Source of the DNA: Liolophura sinensis
Lineage: Eukaryota > Mollusca > Polyplacophora > Chitonida > Chitonidae
Assembly: GCF_032854445.1 (NCBI RefSeq)
Contig: NC_088303.1
Coordinates: 32,435,501-32,499,500 of the forward strand
DNA: 64,000 nt
Reading direction: 5' to 3'
The notes under the pieces are model-generated. The model did no database searches. It was given only the letters and a program-made list of their open reading frames with translations, and had not been told where the DNA came from. Below are positions 22,586 through 44,490 of this stretch, piece by piece. Made by a program: the position numbers and the translations under genes. The stretch's first letter is position 1; each line of letters starts with the position of its first letter.

Positions 22586-24522
22586 GTAAAGTACCGTAGA
22601 CATCAAGTAGTATAGACCTCTACACGAAAAAGTAGCGTAAAGCTAGTGTAGACTGAAAAGTAGTGCAGGCCTTTATTCTGTAAAGTGATGTAGACCTTTC
22701 CACTGAACAGTAGTGTAGACCTTTCCTATGAACAGTAGTGTAGATTTCTACAGGAAAAAGTAGTGTAGATCTCTACACTAAACAGTTGAGTATACCTTTA
22801 TAATGAAAAGTAGTGTAAAGCCAGTGTAGACTGAAAAGTAGTGTGGACTTTTATACTGAAAAGTAGTGCAGACCTTCACACTGAGCAGTAATGTAGACCT
22901 TTACATTGAACAATAGTGTAGACCTTTACACTCAACTGTAGTGTAGATCTCCACACTGAACAGTAGTGTAGACCACTACATGGGAAAGCAGTATTTACCT
23001 CTATACCATTAAGTAGTGTAGACATTTACACTGAACAGTAGCCTAGACCTTTATACTAAAAACTAGTGTAGACATTTATTCTGAGCAGCAGTGTAGACCT
23101 TTACCTTGAACAGTAGTATAGATTTCTACACAAAAAGTAGTGTAGATCTCTACACTAAACAGTTGACTAGACCTTTACACCGAACAGTAGTGTAGACCTC
23201 TATACTGAAAAGTAGTGTAGACCTCGACACGGAAAAGCAGTGCATAACTCTACTCCGTTAAGTAGTGCAGACATGTACACTGAACAGTAGTGTAGACCTT
23301 TATATTGAAAAGTAGTGTAGGCATTTATATTGAAAAGTAGTGAAGACCTTTATACTGAACAGTAGTGTAGGCCTTTATACTGAACAGTAGTGTAGGCCTT
23401 TATACTGAACAGTAGTGTAGGCCTTTATACTGGACAGTAGTGTAGACCTTTACACTGAACATTAGTGTAGACCTTTACACTGAACAGTAGTGTAGACCTT
23501 TACACTGAACATTAGTGTAGACCTTTACACTGAACAGTAGTGTAGACCTTTACACTGAAAATTAGTGTAGCCCTTTACACTGAACAGTAGTGTAGGCCTT
23601 TATACTGAACAGTAGTGTAGACCTTTATACTGAAAAGTAGTGTAGACCTCGACACGGAAAAGCAGTGCATAACTCTACTCCGTTAAGTAGTGCAGACATG
23701 TACACTGAACAGTAGTGTAGACCTTTATACTGAAAAGTAGTGTAGGCATTTATATTGAAAAGTAGTGAAGACCTTTATACTGAACAGTAGTGTAGGCCTT
23801 TATACTGAACAGTAGTGTAGGCCTTTATACTGAACAGTAGTGTAGGCCTTTATACTGAACAGTAGTGTAGGCCTTTACACTGAACATTAGTGTAGACCTT
23901 TACACTGAACAGTAGTGTAGACCTTTACACTGAACAGTAGTGTAGACCTCTATACTGAAAAGTAGTGTAGACCTCGACACGGAAAAGCAGTGCATAACTC
24001 TACTCCGTTAAGTAGTGCAGACATGTACACTGAACAGTAGTGTAGACCTTTATACTGAAAAGTAGTGTAGGCATTTATATAGAAAAGTAGTGAAGACCTT
24101 TATACTGATAGGTAGTGTAGGCCTTTATACTGAACAGTAGTGTAGGCCTTTATACTGAACAGTAGTTTAGATCTTTACACTGAACATTAGTGTAGCCCTT
24201 TACACTGAACAGTAGTGTGGACCTTTACACTGAACATTAGTGTAGACCTCTACACTCATTAGTAGTATAGACCTTTATACCGAAAAGTAGTGTAGGCATT
24301 TATATTGAAAAGTAGTGTAGGCCTTTATACTGAAAAGTAGTGTAGGCCTTTACACTGAACAGTAGTGTAGACATTTACACTGAACAGTAGTGTAGACCTT
24401 TACACTGAACATTAGTGCAGACATGTACACTGAACAGTAGTGTAGACCTTTACACTGAACAATAGTGTGGACCTTTACACTGAACATTAGTGTATAGACC
24501 TTTATACTGAAAAGTAGTGCAG
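22586..24522. repeat. ~1.9 kb minisatellite array, 25-bp unit with higher-order repeats
   Basis: About 75-78 head-to-tail copies of a 25-bp unit whose core is GTGTAGACCTTTACACTGAA plus a short GTA-containing link. Common variants change ACCTTTACAC to GCCTTTATAC and CAGTAG to AAGTAG or CATTAG. A distinctive multi-unit block starting ACCTCGACACGG recurs at 23221, 23646 and 23971; the spacings of 425 and 325 bp are exact multiples of 25, so unit register is preserved. Each unit contains the short inverted pair GTGTA...TACAC. The left edge (before about 22900) is more diverged than the centre. Since 25 is not a multiple of 3 it is unlikely to be coding, and a minus-strand open frame at 24350-24538 is a by-product. 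Confidence 0.95.
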
Positions 24523-25756
24523 GCTTAAACAGAAACATAGCCCATGAATGTATCTAAAAGCAGTACGCAGGAAACAGAGGATACAGAGCTGAACTGATGT
24601 TACACGAAAAAGATTCACCCGATAAAGCACACTTAAAGAAATCTATACCAACAAGTGGTGCTACCTAAGGGCCTTCACTGATTTCTTCCATGGTCCAGTG
24701 GTGAAGTTCACATGAAATCTTCGATGATATTCTATAAATACAAAAAAATGTTAATAGAGAGGACATAACATAACACGTTTGTACTTGCAAATAACATCCC
24801 ATATGTTTGTCCTCTACAGTAGACATCTACATATTGACATGCTATCGTGTATGGTGGCCAATCTAAAGTCACAGGCATTCTATCTACTCTGTTATCGCTG
24901 TGGCCTTTAATCCCATCGCTCTACAGCCAAGGAATTTTTTCTACATAAGCTAGGGCAGTAGACCAAAGGTCAGGAATTAATGTCAATTCTGTGCGAGCAT
25001 CATGTGTTTCAGTCACGTTTATTTAGCGCTCTAGTTATGCATTGACACACATGAGCTGAACAAATCATACGCATCATTAATGCTTGTTCTACAACATTAC
25101 AGGCTTCGGCGACAGCCCAGGACTGCACTATAAGCTTTCGACTTTACACTATGATCGAGTTTATGTGAAGTCTCAGATGCCACAAAGAATAGTAGAACAA
25201 TGTGTGTGAGTGTAGAGATTAAACAATGCTTTAGCATGCCCACGTTGATTTGTTTGTGCAGCACCGAAGAAATGTTGGTCATGCGCAGTCGAGACAGTAA
25301 TATTGGTTATTGGAGCATTTCACGAAGTTCGGTTATAGGTTACACGAGCGCATTGATTTTCCCTGCTATTTATGAAGTAAATTAGTTCAACCTCAAAAAT
25401 ATATTTGCCCTAACTTTCTCGAGGTACAATGCCATACCACCACGTGCAGTCTACACTTTTCTCTACAAGATATCAAAAAATCAACCTAGCATGACCATCA
25501 TTTTTTGAGTTGTGGTTGTTGGAAGTGAAGCACTACCTTGGTAACCTCCAGGGGAGTAGAAAGTAACACTGACGAAAAAGCTTTCAGTTCTATCAAAAAC
25601 AGATATAGGATATTCTGACTTATTTTAACTAAATTGTGCAAACTAACAGTGCAGACATTTATAGTGCATCAACACCCTGAAATGTCTGTATGGCAGTAAT
25701 ACCTGTGTAATGTGTAACCTTTAGCTGCCACGAACATCTCGGTGAGGACATCTCAG

Positions 25757-25884
25757 TGCTGGCAGACCTTCTCACGTACGGCCGCCAGCATGAGCTGGAC
25801 TTGAACTCACAGCGACCGCATTGGTGAGAGACTCCTGGGTCATTACGCTGCGCTAGCGCTTTAACCGACTGAGCCACGGAGGTC
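25757..25884 (-). repeat. SINE family A head region, reverse
   Basis: On the minus strand: GGACCTCCGTGGCTCAGTCG (A-box-like), GAGTTCAAGTCCAG (B box), then GTACGTGAGAAGGTCTGCC. The 3' body is missing. Confidence 0.8.
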
Positions 25885-25929
25885 CTTGACTTTTTGGAAC
25901 ACAGGTGGTTACTGCAGTTTCTTTTGAAT

Positions 25930-26169
25930 GAGTGAGTGAGTGAGTGCTTAGGGTTTACTGTCGTGTTCAGCAATTTTTCAGTGATATGACGAAGAAGGAA
26001 TCCTTAGGGTGTATGTAATGTACCTCCGTGTTGCAGGACGGACTTCCACCGCTCTTTTATCTAGTGCTGCTTCACTGAGACGACTTACTAAAGGCAAGTA
26101 AGGCACCCCGCCCGAGCCATTATACTGATACGGGTCAACCAGTCGTTGCACTATCCCCTTCATGCTGAA
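25930..26169 (-). repeat. SINE family B copy with 15-bp target-site duplication
   Basis: A 240-bp insertion flanked by CAGTTTCTTTTGAAT at 25915-25929 and 26170-26184. The left end has GAGTG repeats, the body includes GAAGGAATCCTTAGGGTGTA and CAGTCGTTGCACTATCCCC. It shares the GTTGCACT...CATGCTGAAC segment with 15860-16040. The tRNA-like head is truncated. Confidence 0.85.
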
Positions 26170-27052
26170 CAGTTTCTTTTGAATTCGGGCACATGATAAA
26201 AGTCTTCAAATGAAACCAAATGCATCTAGTATGACAAATAGGCCGAGACCACATCCATGTTTTCTTGATGTAATAACCACGGTGCATATGTACCAAAATA
26301 CCATGGATGCATAGTTAAAATATGCAAGTCGGCTTAGCGAAACAAAATTTTTCATTTTTCTGGAAGACACGTTCAGCTGTGGCTATTTAGACTTTGTAAG
26401 ATTAAAATTTCATTCACATGGCAAAACGAAAAGTGTTTTTGTCTTCGTACGGCACAAGCCACCTTTGAATGCAATGAATGAACTTCCTTAACATCTTCGC
26501 TTGTGCTTGTTTGTTGTTCTAGGTGGACGCAATGAAGCATCAGTAATAGTGATGTTGGTGTTTTTACCGTCTTACCGTCTAAGTTGTAACAGCGGATTTA
26601 TTAGGGCTATGAATGCATTTCAAAACGCTGTAAAATCTCGAATACATATTCGCTAATGAACTGTAGGTTATGCGTGCACCCCAGCTTTCGTGCACCCTTA
26701 ACTGTATTCTTTATTCCTTCACATTTATACAACCGTATTTGTAATAAATATCAAGAACCGAATATCCACTTCTGTTTTGAACATTGTTTAATAAGGTGAC
26801 ACTATTAATGTGTATTAATGTCATTAATGTGCAATATATATGTTTGTATAATAGACCAAGGTCGAAGATATTTCACTTACAGCAATTTAGTACTTGTATA
26901 TTCTTCAAACTATTCAAATCGTCACTTTCAGAAATGGAATTCTCAGGAAAAACAGGAAAATGTATTGAAGGCATTGGTTGTGTTTTACGTACTAGCCAAT
27001 CAGTTCATTATCAATTGCCTATAAATACCGGTATAGTGATTCTGGTTTTCAG

Positions 27053-35769
<8,717 letters not shown>

Positions 35770-36077
35770 ACAGTCAAGTTGGACTTGTACTCCCAATCCC
35801 TCACCTAAAATAGCACATGTTGGACATGATCGCTTACTTTTTTTTCTGAAAATGTTTGTTCTCAAAAATTCCTGTGAAAATGGGCTCTAAATGACTTGAT
35901 AAAAATCTGAAATGCGCTGTTTCAGAACTTCGTGGTAGTTTGGGTTGAATACTTCTATCTGCTGTTTAAATATTCTGCTTCGTTTAGTTAACTTCCCAGA
36001 TAGGCTTACATGGATATACATATAAATATTGGTGAGTGGCCGGTACTTATATGCTGTTCATTTTGGAAAATCATCTC

Positions 36078-36083
36078 AATAAA
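36078..36083 (+). promoter_or_regulatory. Polyadenylation signal of gamma-lyase copy A
   Basis: AATAAA about 310 bases after the stop codon, within ATCTCAATAAAGAATG. The corresponding region of copy B has ATCTCAATAAAAATCG, and both are followed by GATACCAATA, so the 3' end is conserved between copies. Confidence 0.75.
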
Positions 36084-36205
36084 GAATGAGATACCAATAT
36101 GGAATACATTCCAGTATTTTTACAAACTGACTCAGTCGCTCTAATGTGTTGTGTACCGACGGATGGCGAGGATAAAATCGTGTTGCCATCTCTGGTGCAT
36201 ATCCT

Positions 36206-36351
36206 TATTTAATTGGTGTTTTACGCCGTACTCAGGGATATTTCACTTATACGACGGCGGTCAGCATTATGGTGTGAGGAAACCGGGCAGAGCCAGGGGG
36301 AGGGAAACCCACGACCATACGCAGGTTGCTGCCAGACTTCCCCAGGTACGA
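36206..36351 (-). repeat. SINE family A, reverse, 3' body only
   Basis: TTAATTGGTGTTTTACGCCG, CACTTATACGACGGCGGTCA, AAACCGGGCAGAGCCAGGG and CGCAGGTTGCTGCCAGAC. The tRNA-like head is missing. Confidence 0.85.
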
Positions 36352-37139
36352 CTGTTGAGTTTTATAGACATATGAATTTTTGCAGAGTGAAATGTAAGCC
36401 AGAAAAGCTAGTAAGGGCTACACCACACTTGATTGCGCAGAACTTCAGACAAACAAAAGAGTAGTCTCACTACAAGCTTGTGTAAACATGTCTGTCAAGT
36501 CTTGGCTGACGTAAAATCTGCACAAAAGAAATCGTTGGACTGTTTTTGTTCAAGCTTTCCACTTGTATACTGAAGTCAGTTAACTTTATCGCCAGATATT
36601 TTAAATAAAACTGTGAGAACATGCTGCCGTGGAGCAGAGAAGCCCCGCTTCACAAGTCATGATCCCGTTTTCCAGTTCAAGAAATTGGCACTTAAAAAAG
36701 ACAAAAACTGCCTATAGAACCGAGAGAACGATATTAGCTCTATTGATCTCGTTCGTACGTATCGCCGTTGCATGTGGTGCAAACATCGCCCCTGTTGCCC
36801 TAGGAAAGAAGGTCAATGATCTGTTACACTACAGAAAGGAAAGTCGTTAGTCCTTTGCATCCATTTATAGCTGGCACATATACATCCATCATGTAGCAAT
36901 CTGTTTAGGTTGTCATAAAAAACACATTCCAATGGGAGACTGAAGGACGAGCTACCCAGACGGTCCGAATGACAGTAGAACGCAATGTTTGTCTCGGTGG
37001 CATTGCAGTGCGTGTGTACTACATGTATGTTTTATGAGCTCCCATACACCGATAATTGTGACGTAATAAAGGAAAGAACAAATGAGTGCACAGCTTTGGG
37101 CCGTCTTGATACAGGCGGTATGAGTTTTACAAGTTCCCC

Positions 37140-37203
37140 ATTAATCTCAATAATGTATAAGGGAGGTCTCCATTAATCTCAATAATGTACAGGGGAGGTC
37201 TCC
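37140..37203. repeat. Two-copy 32-bp tandem repeat
   Basis: ATTAATCTCAATAATGTA followed by a short variable part and GGGAGGTCTCC, twice in succession with two or three differences. Confidence 0.85.
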
Positions 37204-37959
37204 GATTCAGCCTTATTAATCTAATTACAACCAGTTGGGTGGTTGTTCCATTTTCAGCCAGTGCGGAAATGCTGTTTAGTTCTGATACAACTTACTGTCT
37301 GTAGAGTCTCCTTGCACTCAAATTGACGAACGTATTCCACGTGCTCATGAATGACTTTCTATTCAACCTGTAAAATGCGTTACTTTAAATGTAAAGCATA
37401 TTTTCTATATATAAAATCACTGACATTGCGGTAAATAGGCAGGTAAAGAAGGTAGATAAATGTACATGCAGCAAAAAGACATAAAATTTTCAAGAATGTG
37501 CAATCAGTCAACCATAGAAGACTTGTTCATTAGCATACTTATAACAGTGTTTGCTGTGACGCGAATGGAAAAAATATCAAATATCACTTTACAAGGCCAG
37601 ACTGCGCCCGCAGCTTGTGTGTTTTGTTGTTAATTGGAGTCACAGGTGTGACCACATGAGCCACGCCCTGCTTCCAAAGTATTCCTGTTTACAATGCTCT
37701 ATAGATGGCATATTTTTTCCTGATACCCAACCTGACGTAGGAACCACAGTGAGCAGGTAGTTAGCAAGTGTAGTTACTTACAAAACTACTAATAGGATTT
37801 CAATCTCCCATACCAAATCAGCTGTGCGTCACGTAATTAAATGAGTCGCCATTTTTCCTGGGGTACTGCAGACTTACTCTCGAGCTAACCTCGAAGTAAT
37901 CGTCTGGCCTGTAGACCGCACTCTGCAAATTTAGCACATGCCTAACTTTTTCGGCGTTT

Positions 37960-38035
37960 TTAGCCAGACGTGGGTTTCCGCCGGGGTCTGCTCGGTTTCC
38001 TCCCACCATAATGTTGGTCAATGTGGTATAAGTGG
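37960..38035 (+). repeat. SINE family A fragment
   Basis: GTGGGTTTCCGCCGGGGTC, CGGTTTCCTCCCACCATAAT and GGTATAAGTGGTCAATG. A diverged central fragment. Confidence 0.6.
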
Positions 38036-39207
38036 TCAATGGGGCATTTTGTAGAGGCGATTGACAGGGGGGGGGGGGAAACTATGATGTAACTCCTCAC
38101 CAAAATGATTTGAAACACGTATATGCAGGTAGAGCCAGTGTTGTTCTCTATGGAATCCGGTTGTGGCCATGCTGTTTTCGACAGTTTTGCCAAAGAGCGG
38201 ATATTTGAACATGACGAGATTCAATAACAAAGCGAATTTCTAATGAAAATACAACGGAATTACGAAGTTCTCCATCCTGTTCTCGACTACTTATTCAGGG
38301 AATCTCAACCGAAACTCGTACTTACATTGATTGTCTACTTGGTCACGATATTGCATACATGTATTAATTTACTTACATTGATGTAAATCAAGATTTTTTC
38401 ATTTATATATCAGGTTTATGGGTAGAGGGAACCATGGTTCCTGGATTAACCACCGACCTTAGTCCAGAACCTGACAAACATCTTGACTTAGAACCACTGT
38501 CGAAACAACTGGATTGTAACAAGCAACGTTCTTGGCCAAGGGCCCGACATGCAGTTGCACCCAGGCAGCGCTTTTAATTATCTGAGCCAGTGTACGTGTA
38601 CATAAGTATGTCTGTGTATATTTATATGTTCTTTTTTCTATTTAGTGTAGCTACCTTTTATGATTAAGTTGTGTTAAAACAAATAACAACCACCTGGCTC
38701 AAATCTTTCAATAGAATGGATCCGCCGCTAGACGGAGATCATCATCCTCGCTTCAAGGATGTCTCTTGCGCTCAATGTATTCTGTTGAAATACAATTGTA
38801 TTAGACTCATGGAATGCGCTTCTTCAGTTGTGAGAAATCTGACAATTATTGTGGCAAGTGGTGAGCGCGCTTTCCGCAAACTGCCGACTGTATTGATTAC
38901 CTCAGTTCTTCAGGATTCTGTTTTGGTCCTGCTCAAGCCGTGTACGTAAAAATCGTTGATACATGCGCACTGCTTCGCTTCTTGCTGTTGAGCCCCTGCA
39001 CACTAAAGCTTCTTGTTGCTGATCCTCCGTACAGTCATATTTTTTTTCTCTGGTAATTGGAACCTTTTGAAGGTACCTTACCTGCTGTTCAAGATTTACG
39101 ATTGCTGGAACTGTAAAGCTATATTGAATGTTTGTGACTTATAGTGGCAAGAAAAACAGATAGATTTATTGAAAAAGGTATAATTTTACGCCACCTTCTG
39201 GAAGATA

Positions 39208-39368
39208 CGGCCGTACGTGAGAAAGGTCTACCAGCAATCTGCGGATGGTCGTGGGTTTCCCTCGGATTCTGCCCGGTTTTCTCCCACCATAATGATGGCC
39301 GCTGTCGTATAAGTGAAACATTCTTCAGTAAGTCGTAAAACACCAATCAAATAAAAAATAAATAAATA
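39208..39368 (+). repeat. SINE family A, 3' body and tail
   Basis: GGCCGTACGTGAGAAAGGTC, CTGCGGATGGTCGTGGGTTT, CCACCATAATGATGGCCGCT and a tail AAAACACCAATCAAATAAAA. Confidence 0.85.
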
Positions 39369-39429
39369 TTCCGGTATGTTTAAGCCATATAAAGAAAAGA
39401 AATTGAGTTGTGAAATTATTATCAATTTT

Positions 39430-39512
39430 ATGCCACCATAATGCTGGCCGCCGTCGTATAAGCGAAATATTCTTGAGTACGGCGTAAAACCCCAACCAAA
39501 TAAATAAGTAAA
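39430..39512 (+). repeat. SINE family A, second 3' tail nearby
   Basis: CCACCATAATGCTGGCCGCC, AATATTCTTGAGTACGGCGT and AACCAAATAAATAAG. It lies 60 bases after the previous copy in the same orientation. Confidence 0.8.
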
Positions 39513-42076
39513 TCAATCAAGTTTATGTCCAGCCAAGTAGTTTGTCCGAACATTCCAAATTCTCTGTTGTTGCTCGGAGGGCTAAACTACATTTAAAAAA
39601 AACAATTGACTGGAAGTGGGTAACGCTGTAACGTTATCTCTTGTAAGTGATACAATCGAAACCCTGAATATTCTCTGACAGAACACATCAAGCACGACCC
39701 CAAAAACAAAAAGCAGTGGTTTACTCATCACCTTCATTCTCGGAACGAGTACAACTGAAAGCTTTCGAACTGCTCTTGTAAAGATAAATCCCTCGATATT
39801 TCGCAGTGATTACAAATCGTGTTAACTCTTCAGACCCACAGACAAAAAGATTTGTTAAAGTCATATACCCGCCACGTAACAATCCACCAGTGAACCACAA
39901 GCAGCCAACTGCGGCCATCACCCCATTGTTCAGTGTACATATATATACTTGCAGAGCGGAAAACGCTCCATTTCACTACTTCATCAATAAATGACACCCA
40001 GTCCATGCAGCACTTCTTCTCTAACTCCAACCCACCCTCAAAACTGGAACTATATTAATGGAAATACTTGTGCCGTTAGCCATTGTTGTGTTGAAGGTGA
40101 AGATAAGCCTTTGAATTCTCAAATTTTGTCCAAATGAAGAAAAACAACTTGAAATACATTTCCTAGCACCATACCCAAGATACCCATATGCACAGCTTAT
40201 TGCATAGCTTATATTAGATTTTAGAGGTAAATAATGAGAAATGGCAATGGAATGCGAGTTTATATACGTGGTTTTAGATTATACAATATATTCTTGCCAA
40301 CGAGAAATGTAGCTAGCGTCATCTGATGATGGAAGGCGTCATTTGTGAGGCGCATACCACCGTATTACACCTGTGCCATATCTTTTACAGGTTTGCTCTA
40401 AGAGGCTATTTCTGTCGAGTTCCGACAAGGCAATGGGTCCTAATTTTTTCGCTCCCCTTTAAACGCCTACAAGAACCTAAGACAGCTTAAAATATGGTCA
40501 TAAATTTCAATGATCACATGCCTATTTGGCGCAGTGTAAGCAAATGTTATCTAAAAAGCGAATGTTTTTCTATTGGAGAACAACGTTTGGAGTGGAACGC
40601 TCTGGAGGTAGTTGATATATCCCTGGAAAATTTACAAGTCATAGTTACAGGTTAATTACAAACACCTTTGAATAATACAGTGAAGTCTTTGTCATGGTAA
40701 AAATACTACTGAACTAGCAGTCATGTTATATTTTTAAAATTTGTCATATTAGTGCCTTCATCAATGAATAATATATCCATTAAGAAATAATTTGCTTTAG
40801 GGTCTATTCAGTTATTGCATTTATGGCTCCATACAAGTATGTCTGTGCATTTTAATGAAGTAGTTTAGCAGACTGCATGCTTTTATCAGGTGACAAAAAA
40901 ACCTTATGTGACGTAACTGTTCACAATATGGTCAGAAAAGGCCACTCAAGTATCCAGTGTGTTTTACCAGGTTGTAAAAATTGAAAATAAAAGATAGTAT
41001 TTCGTATGACATACACATCATAACTGTTTTTTGTGTGTGTTTGTATTTTTTTGTGTTTTTTTTTTTTTTGTTTTTTGTTTTTTGTCTAACTTCAAAGTAG
41101 ACATTTACACTCTGAAAGAGTATTTAGGAATAATCTTAGTGTTTTCCGGAACTGTCAGTCACCAGTATTCTTGAAATAAATCAAATCAAATGTTTGCTCT
41201 GACATTGTAGTTTTCAGACCTGTAAATTACAGGTAGGGAAATGACACAGGTGTCTACTTACCTGAGGTAATCTAGCTTAACTCACCGTAATAATGGTTGT
41301 AAATAACACAACTACACATCTGGGCATATAAACTGTTGATAAACTGTTATCAAACCAGCTGAAAGCCTTACAAATTTAACATGTACATGTAAATGAACAG
41401 GTCAACTGAACATTCAGCTAATAGCGTACATGAAATATAGACAAAATGTGGACTGCTAAATTTTTAGCTCCATAAACAATTCAAACCATCCTTTTAAATC
41501 GGTGTTATTATATTATTAACTAAGAGTTCACGATATATTGGTCTTTTTCTTGTTTTTTTTTTCTTTTTTTTTTTCTTTTTTTTTTGTAATTTGCGAAACG
41601 CCTTATAAGGTGAATAAAGCTACCACTCCATGTGCGTCCCATGGACTATTATCACATGACTACATCTCTACTACATAACCATAAATAATACATCAATCAT
41701 GTGCGCATGTCCATGATCTTGACAGCACAAGCCCGGTGATTAAATTCTGGTGGAAAGCCTACGGCAGTCACTCTGACAGGACAGGAAATGTGCGGACGTT
41801 GTTTGTCTATAATGACCTTCACAATATGCACCCAACGAACTTTCTACCGGGAAACAACGTGAATGGCACACGCAGTAGGATGGACAATTTCTATCTGCAA
41901 GTTTACCACCTCTGTTGTTCTTTTATGGAGAAGTGTTACTTCAATAATGAATAATTTAAATAAGCCCTGCCTGTCATTATTAAGAATCGAGTGCCTGAAT
42001 ACTGGCAGATAAACTATAGTTACTCATCTTGGTTTCGGAGACAAAGTCGCCACGCAATCATGGGAGATTGGGGTTT

Positions 42077-42405
42077 CCATGAGCATTAAGTGAGTGGGCT
42101 GACCACAATTCTGTCATCAACTTCCATGAGCATTAAGTGAGTGGGCTGACCACAATTCTGTCATCAACTTCCATGAGCATTAAGTGAGTGGGCTGACCAC
42201 AATTCTGTCATCAACTTCCATGAGCATTAAGTGAGTGGGCTGACCACAATTCTGTCATCAACTTCCATGAGCATTAAGTGAGTGGGCTGACCACAATTCT
42301 GTCATCAACTTCCATGAGCATTAAGTGAGTGGGCTGACCACAATTCTGTCATCAACTTCCATGAGCATTAAGTGAGTGGGCTGACCACTATTCTGTCATC
42401 AATTT
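42077..42405. repeat. Seven-copy 47-bp tandem repeat
   Basis: Units start at 42077, 42124, 42171, 42218, 42265, 42312 and 42359. Each begins CCATGAGCATTAAGTGAGTG and ends CTGTCATCAACTT. The first six look identical and the last has two or three substitutions. No spacers separate the units, so this is a plain minisatellite of recent expansion. Confidence 0.95.
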
Positions 42406-43839
42406 GTCAGCTTTCAAAGGCTCTCGATGGACTAAAAAAGAGATCGTCCGATGTAAAAGACCTCTAAAAATCCGAGACAGCCTCGATTAGATCATATTGT
42501 TTAGAGAGATATTATTTTTTTAGAAACTTGAAATCTTCCAAGCATTTCATGTACTTGGTTTATTTACGACACATTTTTCTCAGTATTAGCATTTATTCTT
42601 GCTTTGTGGTCTAAATATGGACAGGATGAGTCGAAGAAAATGTTAATGATAAAAAAAAATAAATAACGCTGGTTTAAAAGTTGCAAACTTTGCAAAACAT
42701 ACATTCTTATTCTGGAAAACATACAAAAATGTCACACTGCATCACTCGAGGGCATCGCTTAGATTATGACAAAAATTATATAAAACTCTAGACTAAGTTA
42801 TTTATTTTTGTTTTTCACCTAGGCGTTCCGTTCCTCTGCATACATAGCTCATTTTCATCTATTTAATGGAGACTACTATGTTAAGCTATGTGTACACAAG
42901 CTGCTTATATTGGCGGGAATTTCCTCATCTGTCTTGTGCATTTGATCTAAAGGCTATGACCTACTTGTGCACATCTAGTTTAACGTGGAATTCTTCGGTG
43001 ACTTACGGTCTGTTCAGCTGAGTCTCACATTTATCATCAGTCTTACTCACTGACCATTTTGCGTAAAAGTTGATATGTCAATTTCCTAAGGTATACATTG
43101 TTTGTTGAAAACACATGTCTTCAGCCCCATGTCCAAATAATGAGCCACGCCCATAAGCTTTTCGGGAATATGCCTTTCCTAGACACAGTTCAAAAATTTA
43201 CATCTAGGTGTAATCATCGGTTTATAGTTTTAAGCCACATTGATGGTTAGTGTTTAGTCCCTTATGGCTCGCTGACCGGCAAACTAAGCAGTGTGGTTTT
43301 ACTAGTGATAATTTAGGTCAGCTTAATGGCGTCAATTTGATTTTTCTGGCCAGTTACAGATTGGAATTAAAGCTGTTACATTCCTTACAGCAATAACGGT
43401 GGCCAAGCATCAAGGCCCAACTGAATGTCAAATAAGAAAAACACTATGAAAGTAATTCACTGAACTGATTTGGCATGATCGGAAAAATTAAGATTTGGAA
43501 AACATATGTTTACCAAGGGATGCTAACACACATAACGACGAAAAGCTTTATTCAACTGCCGAAGTGCGTAGACAATGGAAAATTCAACACATGTACAAAC
43601 TGTAACAGTATTTGCCAAAACAGGCAATATGGAGAAAGAGCATGACAAAAAATGAATAATAAATACAGCTGCCAAAGCAGCGATATCGGGGATTAAGCCG
43701 GTATTTTCGACCTAAGCGGTGTCACTTCCGATTGCTTGAATGGTGTCAATGCATTGATATAAAACCAACTTTATTAGAAAGCCTACATTCTTCATCGCCA
43801 TTAGTGCAGTGTAAGTACACTATATATTACATGTATATA

Positions 43840-44490
43840 TAAATGTGACAAATGTAGTAAATCGACCTGTGGACAATATTTAAAGGCGTGCATGTCGTCT
43901 GTTTTTGCACACAGTTCAACTATTTTCGGCTTACATATATTACATACATACCCCTTATTACACAGCGATTTTCATCTTTACAACTATAAAAATTTTCTGT
44001 CATGTGATCTCCAAATATGGTGGAAATTCCGCTTTTTCGCACTTTGACCGCAATTTGCGGCAAAACATTACATTGCAGGAAAGTAAGACCAGATTCTTGA
44101 TCAGAACGTCAAACTACGTCGGGTAGCATGCCTACCGTAGCATGCATTCGTAGGTTCATCCTAGACATAATTGCATTTAAAATGTATTATATAACATGGG
44201 TGCGTCAAAGTGTCAAATATAGTAAATCGGACTTGGGGTAAATTTTCAAGCACTGCAACTCCCACATTTATTGAGACACTTCAACCATTTTCCACACTCA
44301 TACAGTACACATATAGCTCTTTGCACTCAGCTGTTTTCAGCTTTTGTGTCACGTGACCTCCATATATGAAAGAAAATCGCAATTTTTCGGACTTCAATGG
44401 CAATTCGAGGAAAAACTGTGCATCAGAGAAAAGAAAGGGGACCAGATTCGAGTTCATAGTATCAAATTACGCGAACTAGCGTACTTAAAA
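43840..44490. repeat. Old tandem duplication of a ~360-bp segment
   Basis: 43845-44130 and 44205-44470 share ordered blocks: GTAAATCG, TTTTCNGCTT, GT(C)A(C/T)GTGA(T/C)CTCCA(A)ATATG, GCAATTTTTCG-like, ACTT...GCAATT.G.GG.AAAAC, and GACCAGATTC. The offset is about 360 bp. No coding capacity is apparent. Confidence 0.55.

Larger units (their letters stand above)
36352..42076. other. Intergenic stretch between the lyase copies, repeats only
   Basis: No open frame with recognisable domains. It holds the SINE fragments and small tandem repeat listed separately, poly-T tracts near 41050 and 41550-41590, and AT-rich DNA. No third lyase copy or pseudogene was seen. Confidence 0.45.

Noticed and set aside
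24350-24538. Minus-strand open frame encoding a repetitive peptide
   Set aside because: It lies wholly in the 25-bp array. The unit is not a multiple of 3, so the frame is a repeat by-product.
42077-42405. Regular repeats that might suggest a CRISPR array
   Set aside because: Units are contiguous with no variable spacers, and the genome is eukaryotic with introns and SINEs. It is a minisatellite.
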